Below are positions 1 through 5,943 of a DNA stretch of 5,943 nucleotides, piece after piece. Position 1 is the stretch's first letter. The number at the start of each line of letters is the position of its first letter. A model generated the notes under the pieces. It had not been told where the DNA came from and did no database searches. It saw only the letters and a list, made by a program, of their open reading frames with translations. Made by a program: the position numbers and the translations under genes. Source of the DNA: Myxococcales bacterium (lineage in GTDB: Bacteria > Myxococcota > Bradymonadia > REDH01); contig JAGWVZ010000246.1 of the NCBI GenBank assembly GCA_018970625.1, forward strand, positions 1-5,943. The letters run 5' to 3'.

Positions 1-412
1 CCACGAGGCCGCCGCCGAGCTCATTTACAGGGCGGTTTTTATGGCCGGGCTACGGCGCTACGACGAAGAACAGGGCTTTCCCGCACACACCGTCGCCGAG
101 GTGTTGTCGTACCCCATGCGCGTCGAGGCACCCATTCGCATGCTCGTGGATATTACCGAGGTCATGGACACCAAACTGGCCGCCATGGCGCAACACGTCT
201 CGCAGCTGGCACCGAACCCCGACGCACCACCCACGCTCATAGGGTCGGCAGATTCGGGTGAAGCGTTGCGAGCGCGTGACCGTTACTTTGGTGCGATGGC
301 AGGCTGCACCTTTGCCGAGGGGTTTGTAACGCGATCGATACCGGTCATTCAGGACCCGGTGAGTGTATTTTCGGGTCGCGGCGCGCCGCATTTCTTTCAG
401 GAGCCGACGTGA
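1..412 (+). CDS. bshB1: Bacillithiol biosynthesis deacetylase BshB1, C-terminal part (5' end cut by window)
   Basis: This is a zinc-dependent PIG-L/LmbE-family deacetylase of the cytoplasm that removes the acetyl group from GlcNAc-malate, giving glucosaminyl-malate, the second step of bacillithiol synthesis. About 136 residues are visible. The reading frame is open from base 2, so the gene starts upstream, and roughly the first 100 residues of a usual 230-240 are missing. The first visible codon is a His followed by Glu-Ala-Ala-Ala-Glu-Leu; it fits the last zinc-ligand His of the family HxDH motif. The AHPDD motif is off the window. Family landmarks follow in order: an AGLRR segment, VDITEVMDTKLAAM (family pattern VDIs..mdkKieA), then an Arg-containing helix and AEGFVTR near the end (family AEGF). 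Subfamily assignment rests on these remembered patterns and on the bshA neighbour. It overlaps bshA by 4 bases (GTGA). Confidence 0.88.
   Translation, partial: HEAAAELIYRAVFMAGLRRYDEEQGFPAHTVAEVLSYPMRVEAPIRMLVDITEVMDTKLAAMAQHVSQLAPNPDAPPTLIGSADSGEALRARDRYFGAMAGCTFAEGFVTRSIPVIQDPVSVFSGRGAPHFFQEPT
399..403 (+). promoter_or_regulatory. Ribosome binding site of bshA
   Basis: AGGAG lies 5 bases before the GTG start at 409, inside the last codons of bshB1. It fixes the GTG at 409 as the bshA start, although the codon is not ATG. It also shows that bshA can initiate on its own as well as by coupling to bshB1 termination. Confidence 0.75.
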
Positions 413-1578
413 ATCAGGTCCCGGAGAGCACGCGCCTGCACATCGCCTTTGTGTGTCATGGCTCCATGGGTGGTTCGGGGGTGGTGGCCCGGCAGCTGGC
501 GTCGTCGATGGTGGCGCGCGGACATCGTGCATGGGTGCTGACGTCGCGGCATGACGAACACCCCTCCCCCGCGGGTGTACAGACCATTCATGTGCAAACC
601 CCGGATTATCCGGTGCTCGATCACCCGCCCGTCGCGCTGGCGATGGCGTCGGCGTTGCTGTCGCTGCACAACGATGTCGGGTTGCACCTGGTGCATGTCC
701 ATTACGCCCTGCCATGGTCGGTGTCGGCCTGGCTGGCACAACAGATGTCGGGTGGCGCATTCCGGGTCATTCACACGCTGCACGGCACCGACGTAACAGG
801 CATCGGCGGCGACCCCGCCTATGCACCCACGCTGCGACATGTGTTGCAACAGGCCGACGGTATCACGACGCCTTCTCAGTCGCTGCGGCAGGATGTCGCG
901 CGCACCTTTGGCCCGTCGGTCGGTGGTCGCACATCGGTGATCGCGAATGGTGTGGATACGAGCCGGTTTTTTCCGGTGGCCGACGACGCGCGCGCGGCAC
1001 TCCGGCGGCGCCTCTGGCCAGGGGGCGACCCCGATGACAAGTGGCTGATTCACATCTCGAATTTCAGACCGGTAAAACAGGTTTCGCTGGTCATCGATAC
1101 CTTCGTGTCCGTCGTCGCCACCTGCCCTGCGCGACTCATTCTCGTGGGTGACGGCCCCGAGCGCGAGAGCGCCGAACAGCGAATTGCAGGGCGGGGGTTA
1201 AGCGACCGTGTGCTGTGGATTCCGGGCGTCGCCGACACCACGCCGTGGCTGCAGGCAGCCGACGTGTTTCTGTTGCCCAGTCGCACCGAAAGTTTTGGGC
1301 TGGCGGCGCTCGAGGCCATGGCCTGCGGCGTTCCGGTGGTGGCGTTTCGGGTGGGAGGCATTCCCGAGGTCGTGCCAGATGGCGTGTGTGGCCGTTTGTT
1401 GGACAGCGACGCGCCGGAGCAGCTGGCGAGCGCGACCCTTCAATGGGCTGACCATTCGGAGCGCGAACACGTGTCCAACGCGTGCCGGTCGCACGCGGAG
1501 TCCCGCTTTGCGCTGCACCGGATAGCCGACCAGTGGGAGCATTGTTATGTGGCTTGTTTTCATGGAGTAACCCCATGA
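409..1578 (+). CDS. bshA: N-acetyl-alpha-D-glucosaminyl L-malate synthase BshA
   Basis: BshA is a retaining GT4-family glycosyltransferase with a GT-B fold. It catalyses the first step of bacillithiol synthesis, transferring GlcNAc from UDP-GlcNAc to L-malate in the cytoplasm. The 389-residue length is usual for the family. Landmarks in order are the glycine-rich GGSGVV loop (21-26), PDYPVLDHPP (65-74), HVHYALP (97-103), TLHGTDVT (123-130), SNFRPVK (217-223), VGDGPE (246-251), and the EX7E nucleotide-sugar motif with Glu294 and Glu302 in ESFGLAALEAMACGVPVV (294-311). The HVHYA, HGTD and SNFRPVK strings separate BshA from general GT4 enzymes. The start is GTG at 409 with AGGAG 5 bases upstream, which gives about 8 residues before the first beta strand (HIAFVCHG). 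The gene overlaps bshB1 (GTGA) and the next gene (ATGA) by 4 bases each. No key residue appears lost. Confidence 0.95.
   Translation: MNQVPESTRLHIAFVCHGSMGGSGVVARQLASSMVARGHRAWVLTSRHDEHPSPAGVQTIHVQTPDYPVLDHPPVALAMASALLSLHNDVGLHLVHVHYALPWSVSAWLAQQMSGGAFRVIHTLHGTDVTGIGGDPAYAPTLRHVLQQADGITTPSQSLRQDVARTFGPSVGGRTSVIANGVDTSRFFPVADDARAALRRRLWPGGDPDDKWLIHISNFRPVKQVSLVIDTFVSVVATCPARLILVGDGPERESAEQRIAGRGLSDRVLWIPGVADTTPWLQAADVFLLPSRTESFGLAALEAMACGVPVVAFRVGGIPEVVPDGVCGRLLDSDAPEQLASATLQWADHSEREHVSNACRSHAESRFALHRIADQWEHCYVACFHGVTP
1564..1567 (+). promoter_or_regulatory. Ribosome binding site of the PIG-L multidomain gene
   Basis: GGAG (in TGGAGTAA) lies 7 bases before the ATG at 1575, within the bshA 3' end. 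It supports a start at 1575 (or the immediately following ATG at 1578) rather than the in-frame ATG at 1482, which would overlap bshA by almost 100 bases. Confidence 0.7.
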
Positions 1579-4034
1579 TGTGGTGGGTACAGTTTCTGGT
1601 CGCTTCCCTGCTGGGGGTGGTGCACCAACCGGGTCCTTCGGAGATCTGGCAACGGGTAGAGGCGCTGCGCTCCACGGTGCGCGTCCTTTACGTGGCAGCC
1701 CATCCGGACGATGAAAATACGACGCTGCTGTCGTGGCTGGTTGGCGAAAGACAGGCGCGCGCTGCGTATCTGTCGCTGACGCGCGGCGATGGTGGACAGA
1801 ATCTCATTGGTACCGAGCAATCTCCATTATTGGGTATTATTCGCACGTGGGAATTATTGTCGGCGCGCCATGTGGACGGAGCCACGCAGTTTATCGCAAG
1901 CCTGCGCGACTTTGGTTATTCCAAAACCAGCGACGAGACACTGACAATATGGGACCGCGACCGCGCTCTGCGCGATATGGTGTGGGTCATTCGCAGTTTT
2001 CGCCCTCACGTGGTGATTACCCGGTTTCCCGAAACCGGAGAGACGCACGGACACCACCTGGCATCAGCGATTCTGGCCCATGAAGCATGGCATGCGGCCA
2101 ACGACCCGGATCAATATCCCGAGCAGCTGACGCTGGTTGAGCGCTGGCAGCCCACTCGGCTGCTGCACAATGTTCCGTCGTGGAATCTGGCCCCCGAGGC
2201 GGTAGACCCGGGCTGGATTCGAACGGATATTGGTGGCTATGGCGCAGCGCGTGGGGCATCGTGGGGCGAAGTGTCAGCGGCGAGTCGAAGCATGCACCAG
2301 TCGCAGGGATTTGGGGCGGCGTCGCGACGAGGCCCACAGCTCGAGTACTTTACGCTGCTCGAGGGAGAACCTGTCGTCGATAACGACATCCTGAGCGGGG
2401 TCGCTGCGGGCTGGGATGCCGTTCCGGGTGGCGAGGACGTCGATGAGGCGCTGCAGCGGGCAGCCGCCGCCATTCGGCCCGACTCGGCCGCCGACGCCAT
2501 TCCGGCGCTGGTGGAGGCGTGGCAGGCGCTGAGCGATGTCAGCGATGTGCGCCTGCGCGACGAGACGCAGGCGGCGCTGGTCGAGCTCATTGTCGCAGCC
2601 GACGGCCTTGTGCTGGACGCCCGGGCCGGCGCGTCGGTCGTCGCGCCCGGGCAACAGGTGCAGGTTACGTGGAGTGTGCTGAGCCGGGCGGGTGGCACGG
2701 GAACGCTGGAGCAGATTGTGCCGCCAGCAGGCGGGGGCGAGCTTCTGCAGGCACCGGTCGCGCTCTCGTCGCACACGCCCTGGACATCGACGAGCGCGCT
2801 GCAGGTGGACGCCGACGCCGAGCCTTCGACCCATTACTGGCTCAACCGTGGCGAACATGAAGGACACGATGGCGTCGAAGACCTGACGCAGCTGGGCCTG
2901 CCGATCGGCGCTCCACCCTTTGTGGCCGAGTTTCATGTGCAATACGAAGGGCAGCCGCTGATGGTCCGCCGCCCTGTACGCCATGTGTGGGTGGATCCGG
3001 TGCTGGGTGAACGCACCCGGGCGCTGCAGCTGTTGCCACCCGTGACGGCGACCCCGGGCGCGCCGGCGTATGTGGTGCGGCGAGGTGAATCCACACGGGT
3101 GGACCTGACGCTTCGCTCGACGGGTGAAAACCCGGACACGACCGTGTCTCTGCAGTTGCCCCCGGGGTACGCCGTGACGCCCGAAACGCATGAGGTGACC
3201 CTGACGGCCGGCGAACAGCGGGTCGTCTCCTTTGACGTGCTCACGATTGACGCCACCGAGCCGGCGATGGTCAGGGCGGTGGTGCGCGCGGGAGGCCGGG
3301 AGTGGTCGGGTCAGGCGACCGAGATTCAGTATCCGCATATCCCCGTGCAGTGGGTCCTGCAGGAATCAGAATTTCGGGTTACCCCGCTCGACATTACGGT
3401 TCCGGACATTCAGATAGGCTATATTTCGGGCCCCGGAGACCTTGTCGCCGAAGGGTTAAGGAGTGTGGGTGCCAACGTACGGGTGATTCCGGCCGAGCAG
3501 TTTCGTGCTGACGACCTGCAGTCCATGCAGACGCTGCTGGTGGGTATAAGGGCGTTCAACGCGACACCTGACCTGCATGCTTCCATGCCCGCGATTCTGG
3601 ACTGGGTGGCGCAGGGCGGCACCCTGATTGTGCAATACCAGACCAACAGTCGCGTCGGGCCGCTGGGGGGGCCCATTGCGGCGGCACCGCTGACGATCGG
3701 GCGTGGTCGCGTGACCGACGAGACCGCGCCCATGGAGTTTCTGGTTCCCGGGCACGCAGTGTTTCAGAGGCCCCACGTGATTGGCGAGGCCGATCTGGAA
3801 GGCTGGGTACAGGAACGCGGCCTGTATTTTGGCGAGACGTGGGACCCCGCGTGGACGCCGTTGCTGCGTATGGCCGACCCGGGTGAGCCGCCACAGGACG
3901 GCGCGCTGCTGGTATCGGAGCACGGCGCCGGGCGGGTGGTGTACACCGGAATCAGCTTTTTCCGTCAGATTCCGGCGGGTGTTCCCGGCGCCTGGCGACT
4001 ACTTCTGAACCTTGTCTCTCTGGGCCACCTGTGA
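1575..4034 (+). CDS. Large multidomain PIG-L/LmbE-family deacetylase-like protein, probably exported
   Basis: This 819-residue protein has an N-terminal PIG-L/LmbE zinc-hydrolase domain, a fold that removes acetyl or acyl groups from amino sugars and their conjugates; the substrate is unknown. The N-terminus is a hydrophobic stretch (about 3-16), possibly a signal peptide, though it has no Lys or Arg before the core. AHPDDE sits at 42-47 and HGHH at 158-161. By analogy with BcZBP/BshB, His43, Asp46 and His161 bind zinc and Asp45 is the catalytic base, so the site looks intact. A helical linker (about 285-340) leads to beta-sandwich regions near 345-475 and a NEW3-like segment near 505-555 (LTLRSTGENPDTTVSLQLP). 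The last 210 residues, opening with IQIGYISGPGD, resemble the class I glutamine-amidotransferase-like fold often found C-terminal in large LmbE proteins. BshB is about 235 residues, so this is not a plain BshB duplicate. It overlaps bshA (ATGA) and the next small gene (GTGA) by 4 bases. Confidence 0.88.
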   Translation: MMWWVQFLVASLLGVVHQPGPSEIWQRVEALRSTVRVLYVAAHPDDENTTLLSWLVGERQARAAYLSLTRGDGGQNLIGTEQSPLLGIIRTWELLSARHVDGATQFIASLRDFGYSKTSDETLTIWDRDRALRDMVWVIRSFRPHVVITRFPETGETHGHHLASAILAHEAWHAANDPDQYPEQLTLVERWQPTRLLHNVPSWNLAPEAVDPGWIRTDIGGYGAARGASWGEVSAASRSMHQSQGFGAASRRGPQLEYFTLLEGEPVVDNDILSGVAAGWDAVPGGEDVDEALQRAAAAIRPDSAADAIPALVEAWQALSDVSDVRLRDETQAALVELIVAADGLVLDARAGASVVAPGQQVQVTWSVLSRAGGTGTLEQIVPPAGGGELLQAPVALSSHTPWTSTSALQVDADAEPSTHYWLNRGEHEGHDGVEDLTQLGLPIGAPPFVAEFHVQYEGQPLMVRRPVRHVWVDPVLGERTRALQLLPPVTATPGAPAYVVRRGESTRVDLTLRSTGENPDTTVSLQLPPGYAVTPETHEVTLTAGEQRVVSFDVLTIDATEPAMVRAVVRAGGREWSGQATEIQYPHIPVQWVLQESEFRVTPLDITVPDIQIGYISGPGDLVAEGLRSVGANVRVIPAEQFRADDLQSMQTLLVGIRAFNATPDLHASMPAILDWVAQGGTLIVQYQTNSRVGPLGGPIAAAPLTIGRGRVTDETAPMEFLVPGHAVFQRPHVIGEADLEGWVQERGLYFGETWDPAWTPLLRMADPGEPPQDGALLVSEHGAGRVVYTGISFFRQIPAGVPGAWRLLLNLVSLGHL

Positions 4035-4174
4035 CCGACCCCATCCCGACCGACTCAACGCCTGATCAGAAGCCACCGTTTCTGGGAAGCTGGCGAAATG
4101 TGTACGCGGCCGTTTTACTGCTGCTGGCGCTGTATGTGGTCGTCATGGGAATCCTGACGCGGGTGTACGCATGA
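4031..4174 (+). CDS. 47-residue single-span membrane microprotein
   Basis: This short reading frame starts with GTG at 4031 and ends with TGA at 4172-4174. It overlaps the PIG-L gene by GTGA and the symporter gene by ATGA, 4 bases each, and exactly fills what would otherwise be a 136-base gap. The product has a polar, Pro-rich N-terminus (MTDPIPTDSTPDQKPP), an FLGSWRNVYA segment (17-26), one hydrophobic span (about 26-42) and a short TRVYA tail. The Lys14/Arg22 side suggests a cytoplasmic N-terminus. There is no Shine-Dalgarno site before the GTG (the bases are GGGCCACCT), so translation probably depends on reinitiation after the PIG-L stop. Small membrane proteins paired with SSS carriers are known (DUF485 with acetate permease, DUF997/YhdT with PanF, DUF4212), and this one could be an analogous subunit or stability factor. 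I do not recognise it as a named family. Coding status is inferred from the double overlap and composition. Confidence 0.75.
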   Translation: MTDPIPTDSTPDQKPPFLGSWRNVYAAVLLLLALYVVVMGILTRVYA

Positions 4175-5865
4175 GCCTGTTGGACTGGGTGGTGCTGGTG
4201 TGCACGGTGGGCGGGATCGTGCTGTGGGGCATGTATCGCGAGCGGCGACAGAAGCAGCACGCTGGCTCGCAGGGCGCGAGTACGCTGACCTGGCCCACGA
4301 TAGGCCTGTCGGTGATGGCCACGCAGGCCAGCGCCATCACGTTTCTGTCGGTTCCGGGTCAGGCGTACGAAGACGGCATGCGGTTTCTGCAGTTTTATCT
4401 GGGTCAGCCGATTGCGCTGGTGCTGGTGGCTGCGGTCTTTGTGCCCTTTTATTATCGGCTCAGGGTACGAACGGCCTACGAATACCTGGAGTCGCGATTC
4501 GACGGGCGCGTGCGGGTGACGAGTGCGTTTCTGTTTCTGGTACAGCGCGGGCTGTCAGCGGGCATCACGATCTTCGCGCCTGCCATTATTCTGTCTTCCA
4601 TTCTGGGCTGGTCGCTGAATCTGACGTGTCTGCTCATGGGTGTGTTTGTGATTGGCTACACCGTGAGTGGCGGTAGCGCGATGGTGAGCCAGACGCAGAA
4701 GCAGCAGATGATCGTGATTCTGCTGGGCATGGTCGTTGCGGGTGTGATTCTGGCGCTGCGGCTTCCCGAAGGGGTATCGGTGCAGGATGCGGCGACGCTG
4801 GCGGGCGCTTCGGGGCGCATGAACCTGCTGAATACGACCTTTGACCTGAGTGACCGGTACAACCTGTGGTCGGGTTTAATTGGCGGTTTCTTTCTGGCGC
4901 TGGGTTATTTTGGCACCGACCAGTCACAGGTGCAGCGGTATCTGAATTCGCGCTCCATGACCGAGAGTCGGCTGGGGCTTCTGTTTAATGGGGTATTCAA
5001 AATCCCGATGCAGGCGGGCATTCTGTTTGTGGGCATTCTTTTGTTTGCCTTTCACCTGTTTGTTGCGCCGCCACTGCATTTTAATCCGTCGGTCGAGCGT
5101 CAGATGCAGGCAAGCACGGCGGCCGTGCAATGGCAGGCGTTGCAACAGGAGTTTGCGGAAGTGCATGCATCGCGCGAGCAGGCTGCTGAGACATTGCTCG
5201 CGACCCTCGACACCGATACCGAAGCGACCTCACGTGAAGCCTTCGTGGCAGAAGAACGTCGCCTGGATAGCGTGCGCGCACGGGCAACCGAGCTGGTAGA
5301 GACGACCTTTGCGGACGTAGAGACAAAGGACGGTGATTACGTATTTATCTCGTTTGTGCTGCACTACATGCCGCATGGCCTGATTGGTCTGTTGCTGGCA
5401 GTCATCATGATGGCGGCCATGTCTTCTACGGCGGGCGAGCTGGACGCGCTGGGCACAACCACCGCTTCGGATGTGTGGAAACGGCTGGTGCGCCCCAACC
5501 TTTCGGACGCAGAGTTTGCCCGGGTTTCGCGGTTGTTTACCGCCATGTGGGGGGTGGTTGCGCTGGGGTTCGCGTTGTTCGCATCGCTGCTCGATAACCT
5601 GATCGAGGCGGTCAATATTCTGGGTTCTTTATTCTACGGTACGGTGCTGGGTATTTTCCTGACGGCTTTTCTGGTTCGCCGGGCCGGCGCGGTAGCGGTG
5701 CTGGTGGGCGCAGCTGCGGGTCAGACCACGGTGCTGGTCATGTACGCTGTCTCTTCGCTTGGCTTTCTGTGGTACAACCTGATCGCGAGCGTCGTGGTGG
5801 TCACGGTGGCGTGGCTGGTATCGTTTATAAAGCCGAATCCGGCTGAGCAGACCCCGAGGAAATAA
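4171..5865 (+). CDS. Sodium:solute symporter (SSS family), 13 predicted membrane spans
   Basis: This is a Na+-coupled secondary transporter of the inner membrane, LeuT-fold SSS family, 564 residues; the substrate cannot be read from sequence. Hydrophobic spans lie near 5-20, 44-62, 77-97, 117-140, 145-167, 180-197, 231-249, 268-298, 391-418, 453-472, 479-501, 506-527 and 532-553. Basic loops (RERRQK at 23-28, VRTAYEYLESRFDGRVR at 99-115, WKRLVRP at 436-442, the C-terminal tail) fit an N-out, C-in layout. Family marks are the broken second span with ATQASAITFLSVPG (50-63), GTDQSQVQRYL (248-258) and MSSTAGELDALGTTTASD (417-434). Ser418/Ser419 align with the Na2-site Ser364/Ser365 of vSGLT. An unusually long hydrophilic, acidic, helix-prone stretch (about 305-390) lies between spans 8 and 9, predicted outside. 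The ATG start overlaps the microprotein stop (ATGA), and no clear ribosome binding site precedes it, so coupling is likely. Confidence 0.93.
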   Translation: MSLLDWVVLVCTVGGIVLWGMYRERRQKQHAGSQGASTLTWPTIGLSVMATQASAITFLSVPGQAYEDGMRFLQFYLGQPIALVLVAAVFVPFYYRLRVRTAYEYLESRFDGRVRVTSAFLFLVQRGLSAGITIFAPAIILSSILGWSLNLTCLLMGVFVIGYTVSGGSAMVSQTQKQQMIVILLGMVVAGVILALRLPEGVSVQDAATLAGASGRMNLLNTTFDLSDRYNLWSGLIGGFFLALGYFGTDQSQVQRYLNSRSMTESRLGLLFNGVFKIPMQAGILFVGILLFAFHLFVAPPLHFNPSVERQMQASTAAVQWQALQQEFAEVHASREQAAETLLATLDTDTEATSREAFVAEERRLDSVRARATELVETTFADVETKDGDYVFISFVLHYMPHGLIGLLLAVIMMAAMSSTAGELDALGTTTASDVWKRLVRPNLSDAEFARVSRLFTAMWGVVALGFALFASLLDNLIEAVNILGSLFYGTVLGIFLTAFLVRRAGAVAVLVGAAAGQTTVLVMYAVSSLGFLWYNLIASVVVVTVAWLVSFIKPNPAEQTPRK

Positions 5866-5943
5866 AAGACCATTTCGAAGCACGGCAGGTGTTTGACCGC
5901 GCCTGATGCGACGTGTTCTCAGGAGTGAGAGTGCAGCTCGGCT
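5866..5943 (+). other. Downstream tail with no visible terminator
   Basis: These 78 bases follow the symporter stop. I see no GC-rich hairpin followed by a T-run, so the transcript may continue. The only signal is a ribosome binding site and start near the edge, listed separately. Confidence 0.5.
5921..5943 (+). CDS. Possible start of the next gene (ribosome binding site plus first codons)
   Basis: AGGAG at 5921-5925 is followed after 5 bases by GTG at 5931, then CAG CTC GGC (fMet-Gln-Leu-Gly), open to the window edge. The arrangement (AGGAG, 5 bases, GTG) is the same as at bshA. An ATG at 5906 in another frame is also open to the edge but lacks a ribosome binding site. Only four codons are visible, so no product can be named; bshC would be a natural candidate but there is no sequence evidence for it. 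Confidence 0.35.

Noticed and set aside
41..412. ATG at 41 as a true start of a short bshB1-like gene
   Set aside because: The frame is open to the window edge and the codons before it encode HEAAAELIYRAVF, which matches family sequence after the zinc-ligand His, so the gene is cut by the window rather than starting here.
50..760. 236-codon minus-strand open frame across bshB1 and bshA
   Set aside because: It spans the junction of two well-supported plus-strand genes, is low-complexity (Arg, Pro, Ala, His), and has no recognisable fold.
1482..1574. Upstream ATG extension of the PIG-L gene
   Set aside because: It would add 31 residues and overlap bshA by about 97 bases without a ribosome binding site; ATG 1575 has GGAG at good spacing, the 4-base overlap typical of this operon, and places the hydrophobic segment at the N-terminus.
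2274..3338. 354-codon minus-strand open frame opposite the PIG-L gene
   Set aside because: It is rich in Arg, His, Gln and Pro as expected for the antisense of GC-rich coding DNA, shows no domain motif, and lies wholly opposite a gene with clear family motifs.
5629..5883. 84-codon minus-strand frame across the symporter end and tail
   Set aside because: It is antisense to conserved membrane spans, of Arg/His/Gln-rich shadow composition, with no supporting start context.
5866..5900. Possible terminator after the symporter
   Set aside because: I could not find a stable inverted repeat followed by a T-run in the 78-base tail.

Overview
The window is a single tightly packed, plus-strand gene block of high GC content. 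It carries two bacillithiol biosynthesis genes (the 3' end of bshB1 and a complete bshA), a large multidomain PIG-L/LmbE-type deacetylase-like protein, a 47-residue membrane microprotein and a 564-residue sodium:solute symporter (SSS). Bacillithiol genes next to a large LmbE-type protein and an SSS transporter suggest a GC-rich member of the Bacteroidota/Rhodothermota/Gemmatimonadota sphere. This is a guess from gene content and composition; no phylogenetic marker is present.

Layout: bshB1 C-terminus (1-412), bshA (409-1578), PIG-L multidomain protein (1575-4034), small single-span membrane protein (4031-4174), SSS transporter (4171-5865), and a 78-base tail (5866-5943) with no visible terminator and a possible ribosome binding site and GTG start for a next gene. 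All four gene junctions are 4-base stop/start overlaps (GTGA, ATGA, GTGA, ATGA), so the five genes are almost certainly co-transcribed and translationally coupled. The operon promoter lies upstream of the window. There are no RNA genes, mobile elements, CRISPR arrays or notable repeats.

How the genes may work together: BshA joins GlcNAc (from UDP-GlcNAc) to L-malate, and BshB1 removes the acetyl group; the third enzyme, BshC (cysteine addition), is not in the window. The large PIG-L protein has a full set of zinc and catalytic residues, a hydrophobic N-terminus that looks like an export signal, beta-sandwich regions and a C-terminal glutamine-amidotransferase-like fold. It is followed by a microprotein and a Na+ symporter whose main insertion is predicted to be extracytoplasmic. 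The most interesting reading, which is inference, is a salvage or conjugate-processing module coupled to bacillithiol synthesis: an extracytoplasmic amidase/deacetylase acts on an N-acylated amino-sugar compound and the SSS carrier with its small partner imports a product.
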